From assembly GCF_916618895.1 (NCBI RefSeq), contig NZ_OU745391.1:1488001-1552000 (forward strand): 64,000 bases of DNA, written 5' to 3'. Below the pieces are notes generated by a model. The model ran no database searches and was not told the origin of the DNA. It saw nothing but the letters and a program-made list of their open reading frames with translations. This document shows, piece by piece, positions 8,280 to 16,834 of the stretch. The position numbers and the translations under genes were made by a program. Position 1 is the stretch's first letter. Each line of letters starts with the position of its first letter. The DNA comes from Pseudoclavibacter sp. Marseille-Q3772. GTDB lineage: Bacteria; Actinomycetota; Actinomycetes; Actinomycetales; Microbacteriaceae.

Positions 8280-9641
8280 ATGTCGCAACTTCGTGTCGCC
8301 GTCATCGGCGCCGGTCCTGCCGGTATCTACGCATCGGACATTCTGCTGAAAGAAGCCGAAGGTACCCACGAGGTGACAATCGACCTGTTCGATCGCCTCC
8401 CGGCACCCTACGGGCTTGTTCGTTACGGTGTGGCTCCCGACCACCCGCGCATTAAGGGTGTGATTGGTGCGCTGCGCGATGTGCTCGACACCGGCCGCAT
8501 CCGCATTTTCGGCAATGTGAACTTCGGCACTGACCTCACGATCGATGATCTGCGCCGCCACTACAACGTGGTCATCTTTGCCACCGGAGCGTTCTACGAC
8601 GCGCCGCTGCAGATCCCCGGTATCGAGGCCACGAACTCGTTCGGTGCTGCCGACTTCGTGAACTGGTACGACGGACACCCGGATGTGGCGCGTACCTGGC
8701 CGCTTGATGCATCCTCGGTTGCGGTGATCGGTAACGGTAACGTCGCGCTCGACGTTGCGCGGGTGCTCGCTAAGGACGCTGACGACATGCTCCCCACCGA
8801 GATCCCGGCGAATGTGTACGAGGGTTTGCGCGCGTCCAAGGTCACGGATGTGCACGTGTTCGGTCGACGCGGGCCGCTGCAGGTGAAGTTCACGCCGCTG
8901 GAGCTGCGCGAGCTCGGTGAGGTGCCCGGTGTGGACATCGTCGTCGCGGATGAAGATTTCGATCGCGATCCAGAAGCCGACGAGGCTGCGAAAACAAACA
9001 AGCAGATTCTGGTGATCAGCCGCATCCTGAACAAGTGGCGCCAACAGCAGGACTCGCTCTCGGCGCCTCGCCGCATCCACCTGCACTTTTACGCTCGGCC
9101 GGATGAGGTGCTCACCGATGAGCAGGGCAAGGTGCGGGCATTGCGCATTGTGCGCACCGAACCGCTCAGCGACGGGCGGGTGCGCGACACCGAAGAGACC
9201 CGCGAAATCGAGATCGGCCAGCTGTACCGAGCGGTTGGCTATTTCGGTTCGCCGCTGACCGATGTGCCGTACGACTCGGCGCGCGGTGTGATCCCGAACG
9301 ACGCGGGCGCGGTTGTGGATGCAGACGGCGAGCGCGTCGGTGGTATGTACGCGACCGGTTGGATCAAGCGCGGTCCGGTTGGGTTGATCGGTGCGACGAA
9401 GTCGGACGCTCGCGAGACCGTAGGCGAGATCCTCGCGGATGAGCAGACCTGGTGGCCGACTGAGGTCACTGATGACGATGCGATCGTTGCGGTGCTTGAG
9501 GAGCGCGGTGTGCGCTACACCGACCTCGAGGGCTGGCACCGCTTGGATGCGCATGAGCGCGCGCTCGGCGAGGCTGCCGGCCGTGAGCGCATCAAGGTCG
9601 TTGACCGTGAGGAAATGATCCGGATTTCACGCGGCGAATAG
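8280..9641 (+). CDS. FprA-type ferredoxin/adrenodoxin-like NADP reductase
   Basis: 453 residues, preceded by GGGAGGA at optimal spacing before ATG 8280. N-terminal FAD-binding Rossmann motif 'VAVIGAGPAGIYAS' and a second, NADP-binding 'VAVIGNGNVALDVARVL'. Also seen: 'APYGLVRYGVAPDHPRIKGVI', 'HVFGRRGPLQVKFTPLELREL' and C-terminal 'YATGWIKRGPVGLIGATKSDA', all hallmarks of the adrenodoxin-reductase/FprA family that passes electrons from NADPH to ferredoxins. Redox partner unknown; no ferredoxin gene adjoins. Confidence 0.9.
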   Translation: MSQLRVAVIGAGPAGIYASDILLKEAEGTHEVTIDLFDRLPAPYGLVRYGVAPDHPRIKGVIGALRDVLDTGRIRIFGNVNFGTDLTIDDLRRHYNVVIFATGAFYDAPLQIPGIEATNSFGAADFVNWYDGHPDVARTWPLDASSVAVIGNGNVALDVARVLAKDADDMLPTEIPANVYEGLRASKVTDVHVFGRRGPLQVKFTPLELRELGEVPGVDIVVADEDFDRDPEADEAAKTNKQILVISRILNKWRQQQDSLSAPRRIHLHFYARPDEVLTDEQGKVRALRIVRTEPLSDGRVRDTEETREIEIGQLYRAVGYFGSPLTDVPYDSARGVIPNDAGAVVDADGERVGGMYATGWIKRGPVGLIGATKSDARETVGEILADEQTWWPTEVTDDDAIVAVLEERGVRYTDLEGWHRLDAHERALGEAAGRERIKVVDREEMIRISRGE

Positions 9642-9700
9642 CGTCGCTTGGGAAACGCTCGTAGCTGGATGCGGGCCAGTCGCGGGTGCTTGCTGAAGGG

Positions 9701-11305
9701 CTATTGCACGACGGATGTGAGCCGGCATAGATCGTCGATCCATCGCCGCCAGCGTGGTCGCGACATCCAATCAACCAGCGATAGTTCGGTTGAGTTCTTG
9801 CGGTACTCCTGCTCGACGGTGGCCATGCGCGCCGTAAATTCGCGTCCGTAGACGATCAGCATCATCTCGGCGTTGAGCGTGAATGAGCGCATATCCATAT
9901 TGCTTGAGCCAACGAGCGTGACTTCGCCGTCAACGGTCATGTGCTTGGCATGCAGCACGTACGGTTCGCGGTACAGCCAGATGCGAACGCCCGCCCGCAG
10001 GAGCTGTTCATAGTAGGACTGCTGCGCGTGGTGCGTAAAGAACTGGTCGCCCTGTGCCGAGACGTGCAGATCAACCGATACGCCGCGCTGTACCGCCGTG
10101 GTGATGGCATAGAGCATCGAGTCGTCGGGCACGAAATAGGGGGATGCGATCACCACCCGATGCTTGGCTTGATAGAGCAGCTGGGTGAAGATGCGCAGGT
10201 TGTTTTCGTGCTCGTATCCGGGGCCGGATGGTACGAGCTGGCAGTCGTACAGGTGGGTAAGCGCGCCTTCGTTGGCTTCGTCATTCGGTGGGGTGATCGC
10301 GCTATCCAGGTCGGTGTCAAGCAGTTTCGAGTGCAGGCTTTCGCCGTCCTGTGGAATGACGTTCGTCTCGGCGAACCAGTCGCTACGAAAGATCGCATCC
10401 ACACCGAGCGCAATCGGCCCGTCGAGGCGAACCATGAGGTCCTGCCACTGCTGGTGAATATTTCCGTATCGGGCGCGACCGCGGTGGTAGCCGCGGTCGA
10501 TGAGGTTCTGTGACCCCATCCACGCCACGCGACTGTCAACAACCAGCAGCTTGCGGTGGTTGCGCAGGTCTGGGCGCTGCCAACCGCCTTGCCACGGCCA
10601 AATCGGATAGAGCCGGCGCCATTCGATACCGGAATCGTTCAGCCGGCGCTTCATCTTCCGGTAGCCCGGGTAGCGGCAGGTGCCGATCTGGTCGTACAGC
10701 AGCCGCACTTTCACACCGCGGGCGTGGGCGCGTTCGAGCGCGTCGAAGAACTCGCGGGTGGAGTCGTCATATCCCATCGCATAGAACAGCACGTGCGCGT
10801 ACTGTTCGGCGGTGTCCAGTTCGGCGGCCATCGCATTGAGGGTCGCGTTGTAGTCGGTGTGGATTTGGATGCGGTTCCCTGGCAGGTGCGGAATCGCGGT
10901 GAGCGTGCGCGCCAGCTTCGACACCCGCTTGAACCGGCCGGGAACCGGGGCGTACTGACCGACGGTTTCTAGCTCATCCATGACCTCGCGGATGATGCTG
11001 TCAAACCGTGCCTGTTTTGCTCGCCTGGACGCGGGCAGTCGGTTGGTGCCAAAGAGCAGGAAGAAACACAGCCCGATGTAGGGGATGAGGGTGATTGCCA
11101 GTAGCCACGCCACCGAGGTGGTGGGTCGTCGGTTATGGCCAATAGTGAAGGCCAGAACGATGACGATGATGATGTTGATTGCCGCTAAGGCGAGCAGGAT
11201 CCATCCCGGACCCTGCCACGAACCCGCCGTAAACGGGCCCAATTGCGGCATCACATCTGGCAACATCAGGGCGGGAGATAACCCTCCCAGGAGCGCTTCG
11301 GGCAC
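9701..11305 (-). CDS. cls: Cardiolipin synthase
   Basis: 534 residues. Two N-terminal membrane helices of the PLDc_N type (about 35-85) are followed by two phospholipase-D domains with HKD motifs: 'HRKLLVVDSRVAWMGSQN' and 'HAKHMTVDGEVTLVGSSN'. This enzyme makes cardiolipin by transferring phosphatidyl groups at the membrane. Only 8 nt separate it from the upstream yajQ gene on the same strand, so co-transcription is likely. Confidence 0.93.
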   Translation of the reverse strand: MPEALLGGLSPALMLPDVMPQLGPFTAGSWQGPGWILLALAAINIIIVIVLAFTIGHNRRPTTSVAWLLAITLIPYIGLCFFLLFGTNRLPASRRAKQARFDSIIREVMDELETVGQYAPVPGRFKRVSKLARTLTAIPHLPGNRIQIHTDYNATLNAMAAELDTAEQYAHVLFYAMGYDDSTREFFDALERAHARGVKVRLLYDQIGTCRYPGYRKMKRRLNDSGIEWRRLYPIWPWQGGWQRPDLRNHRKLLVVDSRVAWMGSQNLIDRGYHRGRARYGNIHQQWQDLMVRLDGPIALGVDAIFRSDWFAETNVIPQDGESLHSKLLDTDLDSAITPPNDEANEGALTHLYDCQLVPSGPGYEHENNLRIFTQLLYQAKHRVVIASPYFVPDDSMLYAITTAVQRGVSVDLHVSAQGDQFFTHHAQQSYYEQLLRAGVRIWLYREPYVLHAKHMTVDGEVTLVGSSNMDMRSFTLNAEMMLIVYGREFTARMATVEQEYRKNSTELSLVDWMSRPRWRRWIDDLCRLTSVVQ

Positions 11306-11313
11306 GGGGCGAG

Positions 11314-11802
11314 CTAGCGGAAGTTAATGAACTGCAGGTCGAGGTTGACGTCAGCACCTTTGAGGAGCTGGATGGTGGTCTGCAGATCGTCGCGGCTCTT
11401 CGATGACACTCGCAGCTCGTCGCCCTGGATCTGCGACTTCACCGACTTGGGTGCTTCGTCGCGGATCAGCTTTGACAGCTTCTTCGCGTTCGGCTGGTCG
11501 ATGCCCTCTTTCAGTGTTGCTTCCAAGCGGTATTCCTTGCCGGATGCGTACGGTTCGCCGGTCTCGAGCGACTTCAGTGAGATGCCACGCTTGATCAGTT
11601 TGCTTTGCAGTACGTCGAGCACGGCCAGGACACGGTCTTCGCTGGTTGCGCTCATCTTGAACGTGCTGCCGGTCAGTTCGAGGGATGCGCCGGTGTCGCG
11701 GAAGTCGTACCGTTGCGCGATCTCCTTGGTCGCCTGGTTTGCTGCGTTTGCAGCTTCCATGTGGTCAACTTTGCTTACTACATCGAACGAAGAATCAGCC
11801 AT
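11314..11802 (-). CDS. yajQ: YajQ family nucleotide-binding protein
   Basis: 162 residues starting 'MADSSFDVVSKVDHMEAANAANQA' and ending 'GADVNLDLQFINFR', both diagnostic of the YajQ/UPF0234 family. Members bind nucleotides; a Xanthomonas member binds cyclic di-GMP and acts as a transcription co-regulator (known of the family, not shown here). Full length. Upstream of cls in the same direction. Confidence 0.92.
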   Translation of the reverse strand: MADSSFDVVSKVDHMEAANAANQATKEIAQRYDFRDTGASLELTGSTFKMSATSEDRVLAVLDVLQSKLIKRGISLKSLETGEPYASGKEYRLEATLKEGIDQPNAKKLSKLIRDEAPKSVKSQIQGDELRVSSKSRDDLQTTIQLLKGADVNLDLQFINFR

Positions 11803-11934
11803 GCCGATATCGTAGCTGTGACGGGATGCGCGCGGATGTGTGTGAGGCAACCGACCGCATCCGAAATGCTGAATACTGCGCCGCTGCACCTTGCGGCGCC
11901 ACACGCGCGAATCGCGCTTAGAAAGATGGTGGTC

Positions 11935-12729
11935 ATGGATCCGTTCTGGCCGGCATTGCTGCTTACCGTGATTGCTGGACTGGCAACGTCGATCGGTGCG
12001 GGTATCGGGGTGATGGGTCGCGCGAATTCGCCGCGAACGCTCGCGCTTGGGCTTGGATTCTCGGCCGGTGTGATGCTCTATGTCTCGCTGTTCGAATTGC
12101 TCCCGGAGGGGCAAGAAGCGCTCGTTTCGGAGTTCGGTGAGCATAGCGGTGGCTGGGTCATGCTCGGCGCGTTTCTGGGCGGGATCGCCGTCGTTGCGGT
12201 GATCGATCGGATGGTGCCTGAGGCGGTGAACCCGCACGAGCCGGCGGCGGGGGATGCGGTCACGCAGGCGCACCGGCATGCGCTGCTGCGAACCGGACTG
12301 TTCACGGCGGGTGCGCTCGCGCTGCACAACTTTCCGGAGGGTTTCGCCACGCTGATCGCGGGCTTGCAGCAGCCGGAGATCGCCTTGCCGGTGGCGGTTG
12401 CCATTGCGATTCACAATATTCCCGAAGGGCTGGCTGTTGCGGTGCCGATTGTGCAGGCGACTGGCTCGCGTGCGCGTGCGTTCTGGTTGGCCTCGCTATC
12501 GGGTGTGGCCGAGCCGGTCGGTGCGGTCGTTGGGTATCTGTTGTTACGGCCGTACTTGTCGGATGCGTTGATGGGGTCGATGTTCGCCGCAATCGCCGGG
12601 GTGATGGTGTTTGTCTCGTTGGATGAGCTGTTGCCGACCGCAGAGAAGTATGGTGAGCATCACCTTGCGATCTACGGCCTTGTTGGCGGTATGGGCGTGA
12701 TGGGTGCGAGTCTCGTGCTCATGGGGTAG
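11935..12729 (+). CDS. ZIP family metal transporter (ZupT-like)
   Basis: 264 residues with about eight membrane helices. The two metal-site helices are clear: 'LALHNFPEGFATLIAG' and 'IAIHNIPEGLAVAVPI', with the paired E-x-x-x-E acidic positions of helix 5. Imports zinc and other divalent metals. Start chosen at ATG 11935 because AGAAAG at 11920-11925 is then about 9 nt upstream; ATG 11926 (three residues longer) is an alternative. A His-containing loop ('HEPAAGDAVTQAHRH') is in the usual variable position. Confidence 0.88.
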   Translation: MDPFWPALLLTVIAGLATSIGAGIGVMGRANSPRTLALGLGFSAGVMLYVSLFELLPEGQEALVSEFGEHSGGWVMLGAFLGGIAVVAVIDRMVPEAVNPHEPAAGDAVTQAHRHALLRTGLFTAGALALHNFPEGFATLIAGLQQPEIALPVAVAIAIHNIPEGLAVAVPIVQATGSRARAFWLASLSGVAEPVGAVVGYLLLRPYLSDALMGSMFAAIAGVMVFVSLDELLPTAEKYGEHHLAIYGLVGGMGVMGASLVLMG

Positions 12730-12783
12730 TGCTCGCGTTGCTTGGCTGTGACGGATTACGGGGTGTGTGCGCCGGGCGCCCGT

Positions 12784-12853
12784 GAAAGTTTGTTGCGTGT
12801 GCGGGGGTTTGTTGCGTATATGGCAACGAAGGGTCCCCTACGCAACAAATTTC
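12784..12853 (+). repeat. 70-bp direct repeat, left copy (flanks ABC/MerR cassette)
   Basis: Matches the copy at 16443-16512 at 69 of 70 positions, same orientation. It contains TTTGTTGCGT twice in tandem and a perfect 11-bp inverted repeat TTTGTTGCGTA / TACGCAACAAA that could form a hairpin. It lies between the ZIP gene and the end of the ABC permease gene. Confidence 0.9.
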
Positions 12854-12899
12854 CAGGCCGGTTGCGGTTGCAATCGGTAGGGGAGCGGCGCGGTCCGCG

Positions 12900-14543
12900 T
12901 TACCGCAGATCCCTACGGTGGAACACGAGCGTTCCCATAAGGACCAATGCGGCCGCGAGGATGAGTTCGACGCCAATGCCCCAGCCATTCGGCGCTTCCA
13001 TGGGCACGTTACCGACCGCGCCAAACAGACCGAGTTCGAGCAACCAATCCGGAAGATTCAGCATCGACCCGACGAAGGCAAATACTGCGCCCACCCCGAA
13101 CGCAATCCAGGCCGGCCACGGTGTCTGCGCGAACATGCCGACCCACGCCACTGCCACGGCGGTGATGAGTAGCGCCGGCACCGCGAACACGAGGGTGGTA
13201 GTTGCGACATCCGGGATGGAGAGTGCATCCGCATCCACCCCGTCGCCGAGCGCTACCCGACCCGATACTGCGTACACAACGCCGGACAAAGGCATTAGCA
13301 TCACCGTTGTGGTCAACGCTTGACCCGCCGCCGCGCCCCAATATCGGAGTCGCTGCACCGGGCCGGCTAACACCAGATCGACACGTTCCTGGCGTTCCTC
13401 GCGCAGGAATCCCTGCAGCTGCGTGATCCCGGCGGCGGCCGCGAGCAAAGCACAGCACAGCAGCGACATATTGGTAATGGTGCTCGCATCCGCCTCTCGA
13501 TTAAGTAGCTGCAGTATCGCTTCGGATTCCTTCAGTGCCCCAACCCAGGCTGGCAGTTGCGAACCCATCAGGAGCGCAAACGCAAGAATGCCCACAGTCC
13601 ACGCAACCGTCATGCCGCGGATTAGTTTCCAGTTCAGTGCGGCCGGTGAACGAAGCCAAGCGGATGCAGACACGCGTCCCGGTGGGGCACGCAGGACCCC
13701 GGCGTACATATCGCGATTGCATCGCAGTGCGTACGCAAGACACGCGCCGGCGACGCCAACCCCCGCCAGCGCGATCATCGGCAACCAGCGCATCTGCGCA
13801 AACGGGGCAATCGCGTCGTACCATCCGAATGGGGTCAGCCAGCTCAGGCCAATCGAATCGTCCGGTCTCGTGATGCCTTCGCCTCCGGCGTTGATCGCGA
13901 TGCGCACGAAGAAGAACGCCGTGACCATCAGCATCCCGACCCGCTTCGCATCACGCGCATGCTCAGTAACCTCAGCGAGGACGAAACCGATGCCGGCAAA
14001 GCAAGCGGTGTAAGCAAAAAGCTGTAACCCAAACGCGAGAGCGCCGCCATCGCTAGGACCTGCGGTGTTCGCTTCCGCTCCGACTAGCGGCACGCCGTTT
14101 GCCACGAGGGCGAGGGTGGCAAGCGTTCCGAGCGTGAGCAGTGAGCACAGCACGGTGAGGATCCCAGCGGTGAGGGGTACGGTGCGTGCAACGGGGTGAG
14201 CCATCAGCAGCTCGGTGCGCCCCGCATCCTCTTCAGCGCGAGTGCTCGAAATCGACAACATAATGCCGGCGATTGCGAGTCCCGGGAGTAGCAAGATCGC
14301 GAGTTCGTTGGCGATGATGCCGCCGAGCTGGTCGAGGCCACCCGAAGCACCACCGAGCGAGGTCAGGACGCTAGCGGCTTCGAGCGCGGCGGCGTAGGCG
14401 CCGCGGGTGGCAGGATCGCCGTAGAAATCATGGATTGAGACGCTGATGCCGTAGGTGAGCACGGCCGTAATCGCTGGCCACAGGGCAAGGCGGATACGGC
14501 CAGAGCGGCACAGCAGTCGTACGTAGGATGCGAGGCCGGTCAT
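12900..14543 (-). CDS. ABC-2 type exporter permease
   Basis: 547 residues with about twelve hydrophobic segments in two six-helix halves. The pattern 'SSTRAEEDAGRTELLMAHPVAR' after the second helix and the matching 'REERQERVDLVLAGPVQRLRYW' in the second half identify the duplicated tetronasin/multidrug exporter permease type. Its start overlaps the stop of the ATPase gene (ATGA, 14540-14543). It therefore forms an exporter with the upstream ATPase under the MerR regulator. Substrate unknown, probably a hydrophobic drug or lipid. Confidence 0.85.
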   Translation of the reverse strand: MTGLASYVRLLCRSGRIRLALWPAITAVLTYGISVSIHDFYGDPATRGAYAAALEAASVLTSLGGASGGLDQLGGIIANELAILLLPGLAIAGIMLSISSTRAEEDAGRTELLMAHPVARTVPLTAGILTVLCSLLTLGTLATLALVANGVPLVGAEANTAGPSDGGALAFGLQLFAYTACFAGIGFVLAEVTEHARDAKRVGMLMVTAFFFVRIAINAGGEGITRPDDSIGLSWLTPFGWYDAIAPFAQMRWLPMIALAGVGVAGACLAYALRCNRDMYAGVLRAPPGRVSASAWLRSPAALNWKLIRGMTVAWTVGILAFALLMGSQLPAWVGALKESEAILQLLNREADASTITNMSLLCCALLAAAAGITQLQGFLREERQERVDLVLAGPVQRLRYWGAAAGQALTTTVMLMPLSGVVYAVSGRVALGDGVDADALSIPDVATTTLVFAVPALLITAVAVAWVGMFAQTPWPAWIAFGVGAVFAFVGSMLNLPDWLLELGLFGAVGNVPMEAPNGWGIGVELILAAALVLMGTLVFHRRDLR

Positions 14544-15460
14544 CGCTTGCTCTCCGCATAGTGTTCAAGGAAGAGCTCGTCGAGTGATGGCGGGCGAACC
14601 ACGAGCGACTGCGGTGAAGCGGACGCAACTTCCGCCGTCACGGGGGCGACGTGGGCGCGATCCGCACGGGCGGTGACATGGACGCCTTGCGAGTCAGTGC
14701 TGACGTCCGCTTCCGCACCCAGCTGCGCCAATACTCGCTCGAGCGATTCGGTAGGGGAGCCAATTGCAAACGTCGCACTAATCGTAGTCGTGGTGTGTTG
14801 GCGAAGTGCTTCAAACGGTCCGGACGAGATCGTCTTACCTGCCCGCAAGATCGTGACGTGTGAGCACAATGCCTCTACCTCGTCGAGGATGTGGCTCGAT
14901 AGCAGCACGGTCGCGCCGCGGCCGCTAAGCGCGCGCACCTCGCGTTGGAATGTCGCCTCCATGAGTGGATCTAGGCCGGTGGTGGGTTCATCAAAGATGT
15001 AGAGCTCGACGTCGAGCGCCAGCGCGGCAATCAGCGCCACCTTCTGACGGTTTCCTTTCGAGTAGGTGCGGCTTTTCTTCGAAGGATCGAGATTGAACTT
15101 CTCGATGAGATGATCTCGGCGTTCGCGGTTCTGGTGACCGTGCATCCGACCGAGTAGATCGAGACACTCGCCGCCGCTGAGCGCTGGCCAAAGCGAAACA
15201 TCGCCGGGTACATACGCCAATCGACGGTGGATGGGTACGGCATCGGATTGCGGATGCATCCCAAACACCTCCAGAGTGCCGCTAGTAAGCGCGAGATGAC
15301 CGAGGATCGCCCGGATTGCCGTTGACTTCCCGGCCCCGTTCGGCCCAAGAAACCCGTGCACTTGGCCCGCCTCGACGGTGAGATTTGCGCCATCGAGCGC
15401 GGCAACGCTGCCGTAGCGCTTGGTGATGTTCTCGGCGTTAATGATGGGATCGGAGTTCAT
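14540..15460 (-). CDS. ABC exporter ATP-binding protein
   Basis: 306 residues. Walker A 'GFLGPNGAGKSTAIR', Q-loop region 'YVPGDVSLWP', signature 'YSKGNRQKVALIAAL' (a YSKGNRQ variant of LSGGQ common in this exporter group), Walker B 'LYIFDEPTTGLDPLM' and H-loop 'LSSHILDEV'. The start MNSDPIINAENITKRYG fits the family; a longer frame upstream is antisense-like noise. Its 5' end overlaps the MerR gene by 23 nt, and its 3' end overlaps the permease start. Confidence 0.9.
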   Translation of the reverse strand: MNSDPIINAENITKRYGSVAALDGANLTVEAGQVHGFLGPNGAGKSTAIRAILGHLALTSGTLEVFGMHPQSDAVPIHRRLAYVPGDVSLWPALSGGECLDLLGRMHGHQNRERRDHLIEKFNLDPSKKSRTYSKGNRQKVALIAALALDVELYIFDEPTTGLDPLMEATFQREVRALSGRGATVLLSSHILDEVEALCSHVTILRAGKTISSGPFEALRQHTTTTISATFAIGSPTESLERVLAQLGAEADVSTDSQGVHVTARADRAHVAPVTAEVASASPQSLVVRPPSLDELFLEHYAESKR

Positions 15461-16361
15461 GATGTGGCTCTCGGGGGTTCGGGGCGGATGAGCTGGACTG
15501 GTCGGCCGGAACCGAAGGGGATGGTGACGGCGATTCCGGCCGAGTGAGTAGGTCGTCGAAAATTTCGCGAACGAGTTTGGCCTGGGCAGGGTGATCGGCG
15601 ACAAGAAGGATGAATCCGAACAGCAACCGTCGGCCTAAGCCAGTGCGAGACCAGTTCGGCAGCAGCGCGAGGGTGCTCTCGGTGAGTCCGGGATTCTCCG
15701 CCGCCCACGTGTTCACCAGGTCCCGCAGCTCCGCGCTTACCGCCGCAGCTTCGGAGGCGTCAAGACGCGGGATGCGGGCATAGCGGGTGTAGAAGTACAC
15801 GATGCGGTCGACGTCATAGTCAGAGAGAGCGTCAAAGAGCGGAACGACGGCATCCGGAGTTGTGACAAGACCGCGCTGGGCAAACATCTCCGCGATGCGC
15901 TGTTCTTTACGCAGGGCGTCGATTGCGTCCGGGTCGTCGAGACGTTCCGCAACACGGTCGTAAAACTGTCCGAGTACATCCGGCATGGGTGAGAAACTGC
16001 GTCCTGCCTCGGCCATCGTGATGAGCGCACCGATGCGCTTGCGTTGTTCGCTGAGGGTTTCGATACGGTCGTCGATCGCGTCGGCCGTGGCGCGGAGTTC
16101 TCGAAGCGCCTGAGCATTGGGATGCGTGTCGGCAAGTGGGCGCTGATCAATGTCGGTGTGCGTGAGGAGCTCAGCGATGGCGTCAAGGCTGAGGCCCGCC
16201 TCGGCGAGCCATCGGATGCGCAAGATGCGGCTGACGTGTTCGAGACGGTAGTCGCGTCGGCCGTGGCGAGTTTCGGGCACTGGTAATAACCCGACCTGGT
16301 GGTAGTACCGAATCGTGCGCACGGTGGTGCCGGTGAGTTCGGCGCAGTGTGAAATCCGCAT
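15438..16361 (-). CDS. MerR family regulator of the ABC exporter
   Basis: 307 residues. The N-terminal MerR winged helix is clear: 'CAELTGTTVRTIRYYHQVGLLPVPE..RRDYRLEHVSRILRIRWL' followed by the dimerisation helix. The C-terminal domain of about 200 residues has no recognised ligand-binding family and presumably senses the exporter substrate. It is first in a three-gene overlapping operon. Its ATG is the 7th base after a MerR-type -10 box, so translation may be leaderless; a GAAGG lies only 1 nt before the ATG, too close for a normal ribosome-binding site. Confidence 0.88.
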   Translation of the reverse strand: MRISHCAELTGTTVRTIRYYHQVGLLPVPETRHGRRDYRLEHVSRILRIRWLAEAGLSLDAIAELLTHTDIDQRPLADTHPNAQALRELRATADAIDDRIETLSEQRKRIGALITMAEAGRSFSPMPDVLGQFYDRVAERLDDPDAIDALRKEQRIAEMFAQRGLVTTPDAVVPLFDALSDYDVDRIVYFYTRYARIPRLDASEAAAVSAELRDLVNTWAAENPGLTESTLALLPNWSRTGLGRRLLFGFILLVADHPAQAKLVREIFDDLLTRPESPSPSPSVPADQSSSSAPNPREPHHELRSHH

Positions 16362-16367
16362 GCCTTC

Positions 16368-16398
16368 AGTAGAGCATGTGACGTTACGTCACACGCAA
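16368..16398 (-). promoter_or_regulatory. MerR-type promoter/operator with 19-bp spacer
   Basis: On the minus strand: -35 TTGCGT, a 19-bp spacer that carries the perfect dyad GTGACG-TAA-CGTCAC (16378-16392), and -10 TCTACT (16368-16373). The 19-bp spacing with a dyad inside the spacer is the hallmark of MerR-activated promoters. The start codon follows after 6 nt. Very similar to the site at 30342-30372. Confidence 0.75.
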
Positions 16399-16442
16399 GC
16401 GGTTCAATTTTTCGTAGTTGCCCGGGGCGATCGGGAGTCGGC

Positions 16443-16512
16443 GAAAGTTTGTTGCGTGTGCGGGGGTTTGTTGCGTATATGGCAACGAAGGGTCTCCTAC
16501 GCAACAAATTTC
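16443..16512 (+). repeat. 70-bp direct repeat, right copy (flanks ABC/MerR cassette)
   Basis: One mismatch (C to T in GGGTCTCC) against 12784-12853. Together the two copies bracket exactly the permease, ATPase and MerR genes (about 3.7 kb). Confidence 0.9.
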
Positions 16513-16619
16513 TGCCGGGGCGGCGGGGATAGGGATGAGGAAGCATTCGCGGCGACCCGAGCCGCGGCCGGCAGGGGCCCATGGGGGTTCTCATCCCGCA
16601 TTGCTGTCTATAAACGACT

Positions 16620-16648
16620 AACGGGCCCCAGCTTCGCTGAGACCCGTT
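16620..16648 (-). terminator. Terminator of tRNA-Tyr
   Basis: 13-base arms AACGGGCCCCAGC / GCTGAGACCCGTT pair with two wobbles around a 3-base loop. On the minus strand it lies just downstream of tRNA-Tyr and is followed by AGTCGTTTATAG. Confidence 0.6.
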
Positions 16649-16659
16649 ACTCGTTCAGT

Positions 16660-16740
16660 GGCAAGTGAGGGATTCGAACCCCCGAAGGCAGAGCCGTCTG
16701 ATTTACAGTCAGATCCCTTTGGCCGCTCGGGCAACTTGCC
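16660..16740 (-). tRNA. tRNA-Tyr (GTA)
   Basis: 81-nt class II tRNA. Acceptor arms GGCAAGT / ACTTGCC, anticodon loop CTGTAAA with GTA, a long variable arm, and the T-loop GGTTCGAATCC. Read on the minus strand, divergent from the inositol-phosphatase gene. Confidence 0.95.
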
Positions 16741-16834
16741 AGATTCCTTCGATTGCTCGAAGTGCACCGGCCAAGCTTACATGAACACCAGCACGTTACG
16801 CCACTTGTTTCCCTGCCTTGCTAGGTTCGCGACT

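Noticed and set aside
12784..16512. Composite transposon or attachment sites
   Set aside because: The flanking repeats carry no transposase or integrase, and no target duplication was visible. Reported only as flanking repeats.
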